Source: Entamoeba invadens IP1
Taxonomy: Eukaryota; Evosea; Mastigamoebida; Endamoebidae
Direction: 5' to 3'
NCBI RefSeq assembly: GCF_000330505.1
Contig: NW_004440163.1
Location: forward strand, 1,274-65,273
Length of the DNA: 64,000 nucleotides
Part shown: positions 19,596-30,109 of the stretch, in pieces
Position numbering within the stretch: position 1 is the stretch's first letter
How the letters are laid out: the number at the start of each line of letters is the position of its first letter
Program-made: the position numbers and the translations under genes
Notes under the pieces: generated by a model
Database searches by the model: none
The model's input: the letters and a program-made list of their open reading frames with translations, nothing else
What the model was told of the DNA's origin: nothing

Positions 19596-22280
19596 TTATT
19601 GTGTTAAAATACTATAAAACTTGTTGAAACAAACCGACATATGGTCTTTGATCACAACGTTAAACTCCTCAGTAGGTGCGTCCTTAACAATAATAAATCG
19701 TTTTACTCGCATATAGGACGGAAAAACAGCCATCAAGTCTACTACTCTTTTTCGTAACCACTTCATGTATTCGGTGTTCTTTCGAACATCACCACCACCA
19801 AATGCCTTCACCACCTCTGCCTCGTTCACAACAAAAAGCGCACCTGGGCACCTTTTGCCTTCTCCAACAATCAACACATTGTCGACAGTCTGGATTTTTC
19901 TAAGCAAATCTTCGATGATTGGGCAGTGTAATATCACTTCATTCCCTGTTACCACACATGGAGAAATCTTTCCAACCGATTGGTACACTTTAACTCCATC
20001 CATTACTATCATCTCAACCATCGTGTTGAGTAAAACACCGTTTACGCCCCTCACATCTCCACTAACATATCCCGGTGTTATCGAAGGACCACACACACGC
20101 AACTTCCCATTATGAATGGTTGCCATAATACCTTCCAACGTTGGACCTTCTGTATTGTCGTTACCATCAATTTTGCTCATCGTCACAAACCCACATGCTT
20201 CTGGTGAACATATACCGGTGACCAATGGAATATTTTGTGTGGACTTTGCGTGGTGTGTTGAAATACAAAGTGCCTTCCGCCCAAGCTTTTTCTGTTTAGC
20301 AATTCTGTTGAGCTTTTCAAAAACGCGCGGTGTTGAGAACAATATAGTTGGTTTGTACTTCTCGATCGCCTTTAAATAGAAGACCATCATCTTTCTTGTA
20401 GATTCTCTCGAAACAATTGCCACAGTGCATTTAATGTAGAGCGGAATATAGAGAGCAAAGATGCGTTCTAAGTAAAATGAGATGGGGAGGCCATTTAGTA
20501 CTTTTGTCTTGTTGTTCATTCCGCAGTGTTTTGAGACTTGTTTGATCTGTTCAATGACGTTCCCATGTGTCCAAATGATTCCTTTATACCCACCATGCTT
20601 TGATGGGACAAAAACTATTTCCAAAATGCTATCAGTGGTAACTCGACTCACTTTCGTCGAAAATTCGTCATCAGAAATTGATTCCGATCGCATTAAAAAA
20701 CTTTCCATGGTATACACACATTCATTCTCCGTCTCAACATACACATCCCCTTCTCTGTCATAAAATGTAGGTTCTTCTTTTGGATGGATTTTTTGTACTA
20801 CTTTTTGTGTGATTTTATAACGGAGTTTGTTGTTAATTGTTGTTTCTCCATGCACAATATAAGGTTCGTAAATATCTTTATAGTCGCCCTCAACATTGAC
20901 AAGAGTCATATCGGAGTACATATCCCATAATTCTCTAAAACTCAACGAAGTTTGGTCTAATAAACATATTCGCACGTTTGCCTTATTAATCACAAGCTTA
21001 ACCATGTCCATTGAAGATCCTTCATTCAAATAAACTGCAGACATCCCAGCCATCATCACACCCAATGCGGCGGTCATCGCATGAATCCCATTTTCAAGCA
21101 TAATAAGAACTCCAACCTGCTTGACATCTACGTCGATGCACAAAAGTGACTTTGCAAAGATTTTGGCGTTTCTGTAAATGTCTTCAAATTTGATTTGAAA
21201 GTCATCTTCAATATAAAGAATCTGTTCCTTTGCTTCATTCTCAAAATTTTTTAGAACATCAATAAAGCTACCCGTTGTTAAACTTTTTGTTTCAAATTGG
21301 TCTTGTGTCATTCCATCCCAAGTCACATGGTAAACTTCCTTCCTAACAAATGGTGTCTGTGTTGTCAAGAAAAATCTGTCAGTCACGTCATCACTATTTG
21401 CATGTGATGTTGACATCCCACTTTGTGCCTTAAGTCCTCGACGTTTTAAACTTTCTTTTACAAAGTCAAACTTCTTTTTTTTCTTTTTTGGAACACTTTG
21501 GATTTCAACATGAAGTCCTTTTTGTAATTCTTCGTCAGAGACATCCCCAACAATGTCTTGGTTTTTATCAGTCGCCTTTTCTTGTTCTTTTATAAAGATC
21601 ATCGATTTCAACATTTTTGTAGTCGATTGCAAAATATTCTTTTTTTCCCCAACTCTGTCGGGACTCTTTTCGGGCGTTTTTTCGGGAATTTTTTCTGTTT
21701 TATCTATTACCTTCTCGGGTGTCTTTTCTGGACTTTTATCAGATGTTTTAGGAGTTTTTGGAATATCTTCTTCAACACCCTTTTGTGCATTTAAACTGTC
21801 ATGTTTGTAACGTGGTGTTCTTTCGGGGATACCATTAACTTTGGGTTCCACTTGTTCTTTTCTTGGGGTTGGGGTGTTAGTTGAACTTTTGTGTTGTATT
21901 TGTGGGTCATCGATATTAATTTCTTTTGTTTCGTCGTTCTTTAACAACTTTTCATTAGCATCCACTTTTAAGTTTTGCTCTTTAATTTGTTCAAGCTTCA
22001 CCTCCTCTTCGTGTTGCTTCACTTTTTGTATTCCCGTTATTTTAAAAAATTCTTCAATACGGCCTTCGACACTCCCTTTTCTGTTGCGTTTCTGACTTTT
22101 CAGCTCTTCCTTCTTCTTTTTTTCGCGTTCTTTTTCCTCCTTCTTTTCTTTTTTCTCCTCACGTTTTTTCTCTTTAATCTCTTTCTGTACTTGGTCCTCT
22201 TTCTCAGCCTTCTCTTCGTCTTTGCGTTTGAATGGGTTTGGAACGCCAAAGTGATGTTGTGGTTTGATAGGAATCGACAT
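19596..22280 (-). CDS. acyl-CoA synthetase-like (AMP-binding) protein with long charged N-terminal extension, active-site motifs eroded
   Basis: 894 residues. Residues 1 to about 310 are low-complexity and highly charged, with KEKK-type stretches and several KTPEK/EKSPEK units (around 180-215). From about 320 an AMP-binding (ANL superfamily) fold of the long-chain acyl-CoA synthetase type is visible. It includes VLIMLENGIHAMTAALGVMM, the core YKGIIWTHGNV, FYLERIFALYIPLY and ILFSTPRVFEKLN. The phosphate-binding signature, normally TSGTTGxPKG, reads VPSKHGGYKG, so the Thr/Ser/Gly residues that contact ATP are lost while the lysine and the downstream TH remain. The late YxxGD and GRxK-type motifs are also altered. 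It may be a non-catalytic or strongly diverged member. It lies between the adaptor-like gene and the FHA-kinase on the same strand. Confidence 0.75.
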   Translation of the reverse strand: MSIPIKPQHHFGVPNPFKRKDEEKAEKEDQVQKEIKEKKREEKKEKKEEKEREKKKKEELKSQKRNRKGSVEGRIEEFFKITGIQKVKQHEEEVKLEQIKEQNLKVDANEKLLKNDETKEINIDDPQIQHKSSTNTPTPRKEQVEPKVNGIPERTPRYKHDSLNAQKGVEEDIPKTPKTSDKSPEKTPEKVIDKTEKIPEKTPEKSPDRVGEKKNILQSTTKMLKSMIFIKEQEKATDKNQDIVGDVSDEELQKGLHVEIQSVPKKKKKKFDFVKESLKRRGLKAQSGMSTSHANSDDVTDRFFLTTQTPFVRKEVYHVTWDGMTQDQFETKSLTTGSFIDVLKNFENEAKEQILYIEDDFQIKFEDIYRNAKIFAKSLLCIDVDVKQVGVLIMLENGIHAMTAALGVMMAGMSAVYLNEGSSMDMVKLVINKANVRICLLDQTSLSFRELWDMYSDMTLVNVEGDYKDIYEPYIVHGETTINNKLRYKITQKVVQKIHPKEEPTFYDREGDVYVETENECVYTMESFLMRSESISDDEFSTKVSRVTTDSILEIVFVPSKHGGYKGIIWTHGNVIEQIKQVSKHCGMNNKTKVLNGLPISFYLERIFALYIPLYIKCTVAIVSRESTRKMMVFYLKAIEKYKPTILFSTPRVFEKLNRIAKQKKLGRKALCISTHHAKSTQNIPLVTGICSPEACGFVTMSKIDGNDNTEGPTLEGIMATIHNGKLRVCGPSITPGYVSGDVRGVNGVLLNTMVEMIVMDGVKVYQSVGKISPCVVTGNEVILHCPIIEDLLRKIQTVDNVLIVGEGKRCPGALFVVNEAEVVKAFGGGDVRKNTEYMKWLRKRVVDLMAVFPSYMRVKRFIIVKDAPTEEFNVVIKDHMSVCFNKFYSILTQ

Positions 22281-22919
22281 ATAAAATTTTACAGTTTGTT
22301 GTTTCTTTGAGAATAGTGGAGGTTACTATTTCCGATCTTCTTTTGATTGGCTCTATCAATTAAGCCAATTATTTGTTTCACCACAAATAGAATTTTGCTT
22401 TCTTCCCCTTTTATATTAAATAATACATATTATTTGTGGAATATTATAGGACTTTCAAGTTACCAAAGAACACAGGACAATCACTTGTTTTTATTTACAG
22501 TTTCCAAAACTTTTACTTTTGATTTCTTAAACCAAAAAAAAGTGACAAATTCCATTTAAATAATTATAAAAAACTATTGTAATATAATAAAGTCCCTATT
22601 TTTTCGATGTGAAAAAACTTTCTTTCATTCATTATCCAATATTCAATGATTATCTTTCAATTTTTTGAATAAAAACGACCGTTTTCCTTTTCTGTTTAAA
22701 AAAAAACAAATATTTATCTGTAAATCAATAAAAATAGTGAAATATAGTATTAATCAAGTATAATACAGACTTAATTTTATGTTGAAATTAATTAGATATC
22801 AAAGTGTTGTGGTTGCGAATGACATCAGTAAGTTGGAACTTTTGTTCTAATGTCATTCAAAACTCAAACAAACCGGTATTATATGTTATTTACAAAACAA
22901 TTGGTATCAACCCGTTATA
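22281..22919. other. intergenic spacer
   Basis: A spacer between two minus-strand genes, A/T-rich. I see no RNA gene, repeat or ORF worth naming. Confidence 0.5.
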
Positions 22920-24176
22920 TTATTGCTCCTCTGCCCTTTGATGCTTAAGACCAAAGAACTCATGGCCAAGGCATTCTTCGACTGAAAACCGTTTCAAAGG
23001 GTCGACAACAATCATATTTTCAATCAAGTCCCTGAACTCCTCGGGAAGTGCGTTGTATTCGACATTTTTGTCAATCATTCCATTGATCAAAGCCTTCATA
23101 TCAGGTTTGCCGTCTTTATCAAATGGCCCTTTCCCAACTGCAATCCTGTAAGCCATTACTCCACAACTCCAAACATCACTTTTAAATGCGTTGTACTTCA
23201 ACTTTTGTTTGAGCTCCATTGCGCGTTTTACCTTCTCTTTTTGGTCTTTTAATTTATTAATTTCCATCACCTCATTTTTGTAGTAACTTGTGTTCTCCAT
23301 TCTCTCGACAATTTCAGGCGCAATGTACCCTGGGGTACCACATAACGTAGTAGCGTACTGATCTTTAGAAATATACTTTGCCATCCCAAAATCAGTCAAT
23401 TTCATATATGTTTTTTCTGCTGTATATAACACGTTATCTGGTTTGATGTCACGGTGAACTGTTTTGTGTTGGTGTAAGTAAAGTAATGCATTTAAGACTT
23501 GTACTATAATTTTTTTTACAATGTCGATGTCCAATACTGGTTTCGCTTTAATTATGTCACCAAGAGATCCTCCTCGAGCATACTCCATAATCATGATTAT
23601 GTAATCATCATATGCAAACACGTCGTACGTTTTAATGATATTGGGATTGTCCAGGCCTAATGTGATTTCGCCTTCGTTCAACAACTTTTTGCGTTTGCAT
23701 TTTATAATTTTGATAGCACACTCAACCTTTGTCTTTTTGTTTCTTCCATGAAAGACTCTTCCAAACCCGCCAGAGCCAATGTATTTCATTATTTGGTATT
23801 TATCGAGAAACTGTTTGCACTGTTCATTATTCTCAACTTCCGTCATGTCCAAATACAAAAAAGAAACAGCTAAAGCGGTTGTTGGGTTCAACAATGTGAC
23901 CAAGTCGTACATTGCCAGGACAGTCTCCTCGTTATTAGCAATCCGTTGGTTGTTTACCCAAGTCCCGTTCTGTGACTTGTCGACAACAACACACACAACG
24001 TCCTTTCCAGTCTGTTTTACATTGACAACTAAATGCGAAGAGCTCACCAAATTAGAAGTGATGTTGAATTGGCCACGGCCAATAGTTGCAGTTTGCTGTG
24101 TGAATACTATGGATTGTACACCCTTCGTAATGCTCTGAAATTTGGCCAAGATTTGTTTTTGTGTTGTTTGGCTCAT
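22920..24176 (-). CDS. FHA-domain serine/threonine protein kinase (Chk2/Rad53-like architecture)
   Basis: 418 residues. An N-terminal FHA domain (about 15-110) has the phosphothreonine-binding signature residues GRG, SSSHL and NGTWVNN. A complete kinase domain (about 128-405) follows. It has the glycine loop GSGGFGRV, AIKII (ATP lysine), HRDIKPDNV (catalytic loop), DFGMAK (metal) and GTPGYIAPE (activation/APE). All key residues are intact, so activity is expected. FHA followed by a CAMK-type kinase is the layout of Chk2/Rad53/Dun1 checkpoint kinases. Whether this one works in DNA-damage signalling is an inference. A single exon and an ATG start. Confidence 0.9.
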   Translation of the reverse strand: MSQTTQKQILAKFQSITKGVQSIVFTQQTATIGRGQFNITSNLVSSSHLVVNVKQTGKDVVCVVVDKSQNGTWVNNQRIANNEETVLAMYDLVTLLNPTTALAVSFLYLDMTEVENNEQCKQFLDKYQIMKYIGSGGFGRVFHGRNKKTKVECAIKIIKCKRKKLLNEGEITLGLDNPNIIKTYDVFAYDDYIIMIMEYARGGSLGDIIKAKPVLDIDIVKKIIVQVLNALLYLHQHKTVHRDIKPDNVLYTAEKTYMKLTDFGMAKYISKDQYATTLCGTPGYIAPEIVERMENTSYYKNEVMEINKLKDQKEKVKRAMELKQKLKYNAFKSDVWSCGVMAYRIAVGKGPFDKDGKPDMKALINGMIDKNVEYNALPEEFRDLIENMIVVDPLKRFSVEECLGHEFFGLKHQRAEEQ

Positions 24177-24762
24177 AGCGAGTGGAGTGTGGGTTTCAGA
24201 GTTTTATTTTTCAATAATTGAAGTTTAATTCCATTTTTAAAAATTTAAACACAAAATACAACATAATTTTGATTATTTTGACACTTTCAAATTTTTTTTT
24301 ATTGAATGAAACAACATTTTATTTGAAATAAATACTTATATAATTATAGTTCATAATAAATATTTTTTTTAAACAATTAATTTAATAATTGAGATAATAA
24401 TCAAATTATTATGGACTGTAGTAATATTAATAATAAAATAACTAGAAAACTATTATTTTAGTGAGTTAATTATTGTATTATTATGTTTGTATTACTAATT
24501 TATTAGACATAATATTATAAAATGTAATTAGAGTTAAACACTTGGACAAATAAACTCAATTTGTGTTTAATTCCATGATAAATTTTCAATTTCTAGTGGA
24601 ATATAAAAAAATAATTATTTTTAAATAAAAATAATTTAATAAAATAATTTAAACAAACCAAACTAATAAAATAACATTCTTATTAATTAAGTAATTTAAA
24701 AAAGGTAATGAAATTGTAAAAAAATTATTAAAAAAACACTAAAACAAGAAAATAAAATATAC
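24177..24762. other. divergent AT-rich intergenic region
   Basis: About 590 bases of A/T-dominated DNA between two divergently transcribed genes (FHA-kinase and transmembrane kinase). I see no coding or repeat structure in it; it presumably contains both promoters. Confidence 0.5.
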
Positions 24763-24774
24763 TTGCAAAACTAT

Positions 24775-27700
24775 ATGATGCTTTTTTTGAGCATTACTTT
24801 ACTATTCTATATGTTCCATATTTCGCAAAGTCAAACATGTGATGGGACTGGCTGTGTGAACTGCATCGCAAACAATACATGTGAAAGTTGTGGACCATTA
24901 TACGAACAAAGCGACAACAGTTGTACTGTTTGCAAATCAGTAAATCCACAAGAACCAATCAGCGCAGCAAACCCACTCATCGTTTTAGAGGATGGTGTGT
25001 GTACTGACAAAACAAACCAACTCAGAACAAAATTTGACGACATAGTACCGCTTGTGTTAGAAGGCGCAGAACAAACACATTCTTTCAATTTGGATACTTC
25101 GACATACTCAATTGGCCCATGTGACTTTCCATTGAATAAACAGTTGCAATACAGAATGTCAATATGGTTCACTCTAGACCTTTCCACTTCTACAGCAACA
25201 CTCTACGATTACTACAAATTCATTTTAAAAACGCCACTGCAATCGCCAACCTTGTATATCGACATTACACAATCACCACCTTCGACATCACAGTCGTACG
25301 ACTTGTTGTGTTATGCAAGACAAACGATAGTACCAGGTGGCGGAGAAGTTGTTCTTCCTTTATTCAACAAAGTGTATTACATTTTCGTGTCAGTGGATCA
25401 GGCTGTAAACACCGACTTCACCGTGTCTGTGTCGAAAATCCAAAAACTTGTGTCTTCGGAAATTTTGGGAGGTACATATTTTTCGATCAATCAGACGGTT
25501 GTCGATGATTTGATTCAAACTTCGTCGTCCAAGTTGTATGATCTGTCCCTTTCATCAAATGGCATATACATATATCCCATTTGCACACCAACTAAATTAT
25601 TAAAGGGGGTCTTTTTTTCAGTTAATTTCGATGGTGACCACAGTCTTCTTATTGACACCACCAAGCAAAACAGATACTGTTATTTGATGGAATTTTCAAA
25701 AGAAGGCAACGTTGAGAAATGTGTCGATTTTTGGGTTGGAGATTGGTTTGTTTTTTGTTGTCTATTTATCAGTAGTTGTTTACATAAAGGTGGGGTATTT
25801 GGACTGATTCCTGGGACCAAGCACTTCGAGTACGGCTTCTTCCAAATAAAGAAAAGACGAGACTGTTTTTCTTGGGAATGTCTGAACACGCAACTGATAT
25901 TCAAATGAGTGTCGAGATGTTTTGTCCAAACCAATGTCATGAGTCGAGCGGAAATGGTGTGTGTTCCTTGAAGTTAGGGAAGTGTGTTTGTAATGAGAAG
26001 TATGGTGCATCTGATTGCAGAAAATTGTGTTACTACAACGGTAATTTTTATAATGACGACACAGAGGTTTCTGGCGATGGGATGTGCATTTTTGGGAGCG
26101 TCCATTGCAATGACGACTGCAAATGTGTGGATTCACAAACAATTAGAAATTACTGCGCAACATCGGCTTGCAAATCGAAACAACTTTCATCCGAAGTTTT
26201 GTGCCTTTTCGACACAGACAATTGCTTACCAAATTGTGTATGTGCAAAGGGGTATACAAATACACCAAGTGGGTATTGCAAATTGGAGACTTGTGGGGAT
26301 GGCATAAAACAAAGCAACGAAGAGTGTGATGGTGGAATCCATTGCAACGAAACGTGTGGTTGTGAGTCGGGGTATGAGCCTTTCAGTTCCATTGACAATT
26401 TGGGGTGTTACTCCCCACCAGTACCTTGGTGGGCATTTTTGATTATTGCTGTTGTTGTTGTGTTTCTTGTCGTTGTGATTATTATCACCCTCTTCGTGTT
26501 GATAAGACAGACAAGACCCAAAAGACCTGATTGGAATGTCTACAAACACCAACAACCAATTTATTACCATGACATCACCCACTCAGTGTTAAAAGAGCCC
26601 AGTGTGGAAGCACGTTATGCAGTTGATCCACTTAACTTGGACTATGGCAAAGGAGATTCCCCCACAAAAATACTCGACACTCGATTTGAACAAATTGAAA
26701 TTAAAAACTTTTCCAAGAACAAGTACATGATGTTCGTAGTACATACTCCAAATAGTCCCAAATATATTTTCCACTTCGACAGCCAAATCACATACTTCAG
26801 ACCTCGCCAAGTTTGTGTTTCCATTGAAAAAAACGACAAGCAGTTCGAAGAAAAATACTAACCTAAAGGAAATTTGCATCACCAGTTATATGACGCTCCA
26901 TTGTACAACAAAAATTATGGACATGAAAATCAATTTCACGGTATACTGGTCGAAACACCTCAACACGTTGAAAAAGATTGAGAAGCTATTAAAAGATAAA
27001 ACAGTGGAGAAGTGGAAAGACTCCGACAAACAACAGATGGATTTGTTAATGAAAGATGTCCCTCGAAAAAACCACTACTTCTTCGAAATCAAGACGATGG
27101 CAGAATCTTCAACGTTCATTGACTTGGATGACCTGCAACTTATCGAAGAGCCTCTTTCCCAGGGAATGACGGGAACGGTCTACCTTGGAAAATACAAGAG
27201 TAATGCAATTGTGATGAAGACTTTCCAGTGGGAAGACTTGACAGAAACAGAAACAGAAGAACTTAAAAATGACATTACCGAGGAGTGCGAACTTATGAGC
27301 AAAATTCGGTGTCCATATATCGCTGGATACATTGGATCAATCACCTATATACCACAGATCTCCATAGTTCTCGACTACTTCTTTTTGGGATCGTTAGAAG
27401 ATTACATCAGAATAGATAATGAGAGTAGAATAACACTTCCATATCGCCTCAAGGTGCGAATGTTACAAGACACTGCAAGAGGTATTGAGTTGCTTCATTA
27501 CAACAATGTAGTTCATTTGAATTTGAAACCAAGCAATATGTTGGTCACTTCCTTTTACGCAGACTCAGTAAGTGTAATAAAAATATCTGACTTCGGAAAA
27601 ATTAAAAGCAGAAAAAAGTTGTTGATAAACGACAAAAGCAACGGTGTAGTATACATCGCCCCAGAGGTTTTTCAGAACAAGTACTCAAACGCGTGTGATT

Positions 27701-28047
27701 CATATTCTTTTTCTGTTGTTGCATGGGAACTGTTTTACGCTGAGGAACCGTTCAAAGAGATACGAACCGCAGACGAAGTCATTCAAAACGTTCTTAATGG
27801 AAATCACCTATTTATGGACTCTTCTATGCCACCGTTGTATCGCGAAATTATTGAGGATTGCTGTTCGGAAAATCCGGAAAAGAGGATCAACTTCACAGAG
27901 ATTCAGAAGAAGGTAGCTATTCTTTTTGAACAAGCTACAACTCTTGTCGAAATTGAAGGTGGCTCAAACTCGGAAAAACTAGAACAAGTTGTCCATGCCA
28001 AGAACGCAAATGCAAACAATCTACTGAGCAAACTCGACCGTGAATAA
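24775..28047 (+). pseudogene. Entamoeba-type transmembrane kinase (TMK), frameshifted and with a degenerate catalytic loop
   Basis: The reading frame begins with a signal peptide (24775, MMLFLSITLLFYMFH). A cysteine-rich extracellular region follows with CxxC pairs and EGF/laminin-like stretches (FCPNQCHESSGNGVCS, CVCNEKYGASDC). A single TM helix lies at about 26420-26500. A tyrosine-kinase-like domain follows at about 27130-27940: GMTGTVYLG, VMKTF, DFGKIK, and YIAPE. The frame changes twice: near 25860-25880 (the end of the first frame reads on to a stop at 25908) and near 26850-26870, beside an A-run. The catalytic loop reads HLNLKPSN, with Asn in place of the catalytic Asp. As sequenced it is a disrupted TMK; sequencing errors at homopolymers could explain the frameshifts but not the Asp to Asn change. 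TMKs act as plasma-membrane receptors. Confidence 0.8.
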
Positions 28048-28287
28048 TCGTTATAATACATTTTTGTTTGTTTCTTGGTTCAAAATATCAGATCGACAAT
28101 ATATGACAAATCCATACTCAATGCAGTATTAAAGAAATTTTGTTGTAAATTCTTTAACAATTTTAATGATAATGATTACATATTGACACTACTAATAATT
28201 AAACTACTCTATACAATAAAGTAGCTTAATTATTAGTAGAGATATAAACAATACATTAATAGACAAAGGAAGAGACTGTAAATTCAG

Positions 28288-30030
28288 TTACTCAAAGACA
28301 CTCCCACCAATAAATTCACGAATAAGCGAAGTCGACCCGATGTAATGATCGTCGATTGGGATGTACATCTCCAAAGTTTCGAGTAAGTTGGACGCCATAT
28401 TATAATTTGGATCGTTGACTGGAATTGTTCTCAATAACGGGTTCATGTAAGTGTAAAGGGCAGATGGTTCATAATCCATTGATGAATCCCAAATTGTGTC
28501 TGCGTTATCAACGTAAGGAAAGATGTACTTCTCCTCCCCCTTTGCAACAACGTACCAACTTTTAAGTGTATGCGACGCACTATAATTTCGAGTCAAAAAG
28601 TCTCTAATGATTCTTCTGTAGAATCTGAGGACCTGATTTCCAATGAAGTTGTACTCATCGATGTTAATTTGCGTCAATGGCGCAATAAAGATATAGTACT
28701 TCTGGCTTCGTGGGATAGCTGGTGTCAACCCTTCATCGATTCCATGGAGCCCTTCCATAATCACAACGCCATTTGGCGGCAACTTAATGATCTTGTCTTC
28801 TAATATTGAATATCTTCCCGAAACAAAGTCGAACACGGATGGGTGTGCTTCTTCTCCTGCAAACAATTTTTTCAAAGTGTCATTCAAGTCGTCCAGTCTT
28901 AACGCTTCCAAACATTCAAAGTCATAATTTCCAAACTGATCCTTTGGAGAATCCACTCGATGTTTGTAGTAATCGTCAACACTCAACACCACTGGGATAA
29001 TTCCTCTTAACTTCAATTGCACTCCAAGTTTCTTTGAAAATGTTGTCTTTCCTGATGCACTTGGCCCAGCAATAGAAATCAACTTGACCCCTTTCTTTAT
29101 GTGTTCGACAACGTTGTCAGCAATTTTCGCAATTTCCATGTCCTGTCTGTTTTCCATCATCAGAATCATTTCTCTCTCGCCTGAGAGAATTTTTTTGTTC
29201 AAATCACCAATACACTCGATTCCCGTTGCTCTCCCTACTTTTTTTGACTTGTCGTAACATTGTGATATCATTTTCGTTTCGATTTTGTCAAGGGTTGTTG
29301 GAATAGGCTTTCCGATGAGTGGAAAGAGAAGTAACAACCCATCTTTATTCGACGAAACTTTCAAGTCAAACTCAGTCATTTTGCCAGTAGACCACATGAG
29401 TGGGCGTATAAAAAGTGCAAGAAACCCATCGCAATAACTGCACTTGACAACTTCTTTGTTTGTTGTTTGGAGTAAAGAAAGGGTGTATGGGCGGTTGGTT
29501 TGTTCAAAGTAGTTGACGGCCTCCGCGTTGGAAAGATTGACTTCTTTGATTTCAATGTTTTTGTTGATAAGCTCCTGCATCCTCATTTTGATTGCCATGC
29601 ATTCATCGTCAGTAAACTTCTTTCCGTCAAACTTCTTTGCGACGTATCCATTGTTCACGTGGTGATCAATTTGGACACCAAATTTGGTGCCAAATGTCTG
29701 ATACGCGGCGGTGGCAAAGACCATCACAAGTGTTCTTCTGTAAAGTGACGAACCTTCCAAACTGTCCAAAATAACTGGCGCGATGTTTGCCACACCAACA
29801 TCAATAGAGTCGACAACTGAGTGTACTTTTCCATTGACCATTATACCTGCCAAATCTTTTCTATCGAGTGTTTTGTGAGAAACCAATTCGCGTAATTTCA
29901 ATGGACGGTCGTAATTAACTTTGCTTCCATCCATGAAAGTCACTGCAACTTTATCGATGTTTAATTCTGGTACATCGGGGTTGCATAGTGGTGTTGTAGG
30001 GCGAAGGAGTGGGGTTGTAAAAGTGGACAT
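28288..30030 (-). CDS. uridine kinase family protein with N-terminal TGS and tRNA-synthetase second-additional-like domains
   Basis: 580 residues from the ATG at 30030. The N-terminus (about 25-90) looks like a TGS domain. Residues about 95-240 resemble the threonyl-tRNA-synthetase-type SAD region (the segment FGTKFGVQIDHHVNNGYVAK). The C-terminal half is a uridine kinase/phosphoribulokinase-like P-loop domain with Walker A GPSASGKTTFSKKL, then VLSVDDYYKH, DFECLEALRLDDL and VVIMEGLHGI. This three-part architecture is a known bacterial and protist nucleoside kinase type. It is expected to phosphorylate uridine/cytidine in pyrimidine salvage, which matters in Entamoeba because de novo pyrimidine synthesis is lacking (established for E. 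histolytica). A single exon. Confidence 0.85.
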   Translation of the reverse strand: MSTFTTPLLRPTTPLCNPDVPELNIDKVAVTFMDGSKVNYDRPLKLRELVSHKTLDRKDLAGIMVNGKVHSVVDSIDVGVANIAPVILDSLEGSSLYRRTLVMVFATAAYQTFGTKFGVQIDHHVNNGYVAKKFDGKKFTDDECMAIKMRMQELINKNIEIKEVNLSNAEAVNYFEQTNRPYTLSLLQTTNKEVVKCSYCDGFLALFIRPLMWSTGKMTEFDLKVSSNKDGLLLLFPLIGKPIPTTLDKIETKMISQCYDKSKKVGRATGIECIGDLNKKILSGEREMILMMENRQDMEIAKIADNVVEHIKKGVKLISIAGPSASGKTTFSKKLGVQLKLRGIIPVVLSVDDYYKHRVDSPKDQFGNYDFECLEALRLDDLNDTLKKLFAGEEAHPSVFDFVSGRYSILEDKIIKLPPNGVVIMEGLHGIDEGLTPAIPRSQKYYIFIAPLTQINIDEYNFIGNQVLRFYRRIIRDFLTRNYSASHTLKSWYVVAKGEEKYIFPYVDNADTIWDSSMDYEPSALYTYMNPLLRTIPVNDPNYNMASNLLETLEMYIPIDDHYIGSTSLIREFIGGSVFE

Positions 30031-30109
30031 TTGTGATTTCTGTTTGTAGTTTTCCAAGTTCTAAATTGTTTTATTTTTAATTCTAAAACTATTAGTATTA
30101 AGACTATTA

